A stretch of DNA of 64,000 nucleotides from Christiangramia fulva (GTDB lineage Bacteria > Bacteroidota > Bacteroidia > Flavobacteriales > Flavobacteriaceae), in assembly GCF_003024155.1 (NCBI RefSeq), contig NZ_CP028136.1:1488001-1552000 (forward strand), written 5' to 3'. The position numbers were made by a program, and so were the translations under genes. A model generated the notes under the pieces. The model saw only the letters and a program-made list of their open reading frames with translations. It was not told where the DNA came from and searched no databases. Positions within the stretch are counted from its first letter, which is position 1, and each line of letters begins with the position of its first letter. Below, piece by piece: positions 62,796 to 64,000 of the stretch.

Positions 62796-63284
62796 CTACG
62801 TCAAGTTGTCAACTTTTTTAGGGAAAAGAAAGGTGCTAAATCGGGGGAGTAAATCTATTAAAGGGGGACACTTAAAATCCGACTTAATCTGTTTGGTACC
62901 ATACAAAATTACCTTGATAATTACCTCACTACCGAGCCAGGTGATATCTTTAATTCCTGGGATTGGTTTCCCAACTTGCTGTCTACTTATTTCACAGTCA
63001 CCAAGCATATACTCAAAAGCAAAAGCAAAATCTACTTTATGCTCCATACCTATGGGAAGTAAAATTTCATCTATGATTTTATTTATAGAGGGTGGAGGCA
63101 TCATCATTTCGCTAAGGAAGTAAATCTTTCCGTTAGTAACTCCCCATAATCGGCAGGCTTCTGCAAATCTTGATAGGGAACCATATTTTTCATTAAGGCT
63201 CTCAACTCTAATGATTAGAGTGGAGAAGCTAATTTTCATAACCTCACGGTCCTCAAAGCTTAAGTATTTATGGTGTACTGTCAT
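62796..63284 (-). CDS. Orphan accessory protein of unknown function
   Basis: 162 residues, no signal peptide or clear TM helix. N-terminal half helical (SFSTLIIRVESLNEKYGSLSRFAEACRLWG), a Met/Pro motif MMMPPPSINKIIDEIL, then strand-like VDFAFAFEYMLGD and TWLGSEVIIKVILYGTKQI. No family recognised. An internal ATG at residue 16 is an alternative start. A perfect palindrome (63285-63306) touches the start codon, implying regulated expression. Location behind tRNA-Asp beside an integrase relic marks it as probably acquired. Confidence 0.65.
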   Translation of the reverse strand: MTVHHKYLSFEDREVMKISFSTLIIRVESLNEKYGSLSRFAEACRLWGVTNGKIYFLSEMMMPPPSINKIIDEILLPIGMEHKVDFAFAFEYMLGDCEISRQQVGKPIPGIKDITWLGSEVIIKVILYGTKQIKSDFKCPPLIDLLPRFSTFLFPKKVDNLT

Positions 63285-63306
63285 AATGGTATGTTTTTAT
63301 ACCATT
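63285..63306 (-). promoter_or_regulatory. Palindromic operator candidate at the start of the orphan gene
   Basis: Perfect 8-bp arms AATGGTAT / ATACCATT around a 6-base spacer, directly adjacent to the start codon of the minus-strand gene (62796-63284). This is the size of a dimeric repressor site. Confidence 0.55.
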
Positions 63307-63463
63307 CAGAAAAGCGTATAAGAGCAGGTTAACATTTTTTTCCTTAAAGAAGGCTCATTGCTTTAGCACCGTTGCTTGTTATCGCTGGTTGCTATCTCAT
63401 CCAAGAGATTCTAAATGATGCTCAAACTTATAAAAATTTAAACTAACCACAAATTAAATAGAT

Positions 63464-63760
63464 ATGAAAACAATATTTTTAGTACATAAGAATAAAGCAA
63501 ATAAAAAAGGTATTACATCAATTAGCTGTAGAATTACAGTGGATAAAACTAGAAAAGAATTTTCGACTGGATTATTCATTAATCCTGATTACTGGAGTAA
63601 AGAGAAACAGTAAGTACTGGATAGAGCGGAAAATTCAGAATATGTAAACAAACAATTAAGCCTGATTAAGCAAGAACTTGGTCAGGCTTTTTTAATGCTT
63701 GAAATTCAGCAGAAATTTTTGATGTTGATGATGTCTATCAATTCATTTACTTAATTAATT
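63464..63760 (+). pseudogene. Decayed tyrosine integrase, N-terminal part only
   Basis: The frame from ATG 63464 gives 49 residues (MKTIFLVHKNKANKKGITSI..; ISCRITVDKTRKEFSTGLFI; NPDYWSKEKQ) typical of the arm-type DNA-binding domain of Bacteroidota tyrosine integrases, then stops at TAA 63611. Reading on past the stop, VLDRAENSEYVNKQLSLIKQ continues the family pattern (NKQL, helix), and a frame change near 63705-63715 recovers IFDVDDVYQFIY. The catalytic domain is absent. So: one nonsense mutation, one frameshift, 3' truncation. A relic of an element integrated at tRNA-Asp. Confidence 0.75.
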
Positions 63761-63794
63761 TTCATAACCGACTATTATTAATTAGCTTAGCCAT

Positions 63795-64000
63795 ATGAGC
63801 AGAAAATCATATGCCATATTTTTTTTAGGCTTAATGCTCCTGATGATATTTCCATGGCAGGGTGTGTGCTCTACTCATTTATTCCACCCAGAACATCATA
63901 AACATGCTGAGGGCTTAAGTACCTGCGAGTTGCGCAGGAACTATACGGGGCATAAGATCTACTTCTGGCCTCCCATGAAATGTGAACACCATAAGATAAT
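63795..64000 (+). CDS. His-rich exported protein (5' part; runs off the window)
   Basis: 68 codons to the right edge from ATG 63795. Signal peptide-like start MSRKSYAIFFLGLMLLMIF, then STHLFHPEHHKHAEGLSTCE and PPMKCEHHKI: many His and Cys residues suggesting metal binding. No family recognised with confidence; such small His-rich exported proteins often accompany metal-efflux genes on mobile elements (inference). Confidence 0.6.
   Translation, partial: MSRKSYAIFFLGLMLLMIFPWQGVCSTHLFHPEHHKHAEGLSTCELRRNYTGHKIYFWPPMKCEHHKI

Noticed and set aside
1..64000. CRISPR arrays, prophage structural genes, complete insertion sequences, polysaccharide utilisation loci
   Set aside because: No regularly spaced repeats, no capsid/tail/terminase genes, no transposase genes and no SusC/SusD pair were found; the TonB receptor has no SusD neighbour.

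Overview
The window looks like a chromosomal segment of a Flavobacteriaceae (Bacteroidota) bacterium, probably a marine or saline-soil genus of the Gramella/Salegentibacter/Salinimicrobium type (genus is inference). The reasons are: promoters of the TTG-N17-23-TAnnTTTG type and A-rich leaders instead of Shine-Dalgarno sites; a DNA polymerase III alpha subunit with an N-terminal DEDDh exonuclease; an Ala/Glu-rich extended ribosomal protein S16; DUF3098, DUF3127 and DUF4301 genes; and an archaeal-type heptaprenyl/geranylgeranylglyceryl-phosphate synthase, known from this group.

Layout. 0-5 kb: a secreted S9 prolyl oligopeptidase (cut by the left edge), two small exported proteins and a threonine-dehydrogenase-like epimerase. 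5-9.4 kb: cold-shock protein, ClC channel with CBS domains, aspartyl-tRNA synthetase. 9.5-16.6 kb: a MORN-repeat protein and a complete RND efflux operon (TetR regulator, TolC, HlyD adaptor, RND pump) with a candidate operator. 16.7-22 kb: polyprenyl synthase and the 2-oxoglutarate dehydrogenase genes sucA-sucB. 22.2-31.4 kb: housekeeping genes (ftsX-DUF3098-uppP-truB-TonB-like, tag, aat, DUF3127, flavin reductase, histidine kinase, thioesterase, HIT, greA). 31.7-43.7 kb: a Rieske-like lipoprotein, a TPP-riboswitch-controlled TonB-dependent receptor, a hybrid kinase facing an NtrC-type regulator, and a compact operon of thiamine-binding protein, PnuC-family transporter, NadR-like kinase, DUF4301 and ArfB-like hydrolase. 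43.8-49.5 kb: GGGP synthase, phosphopantetheinyl transferase, ahcY, a DUF885 peptidase-like lipoprotein. 49.7-62.6 kb: leuS, ald, rimM, rpsP, a PA2169-type four-helix protein, dnaE, trxA, a DUF58 protein and tRNA-Asp. 62.6-64 kb: an accessory tail behind the tRNA with an orphan gene, a decayed tyrosine integrase and the start of a His-rich exported protein.

The most unusual feature is in leuS. The editing (CP1) domain of leucyl-tRNA synthetase is interrupted in frame by about 154 residues holding an apparently intact DUF559 (PD-(D/E)XK, Vsr-like) nuclease domain. The extra DNA is bounded by GC-rich palindromic repeats that resemble each other in inverted orientation, and the leuS leader carries another palindrome. 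No intein splicing residues are seen. It looks like a nuclease cassette that landed inside an essential gene and is tolerated as a surface loop domain.

A second theme is thiamine: a riboswitch-controlled outer-membrane receptor at 32-34.7 kb and, 6 kb away, genes for a thiamine-binding protein and a PnuC-type inner-membrane carrier plausibly form one uptake route split over two transcription units.
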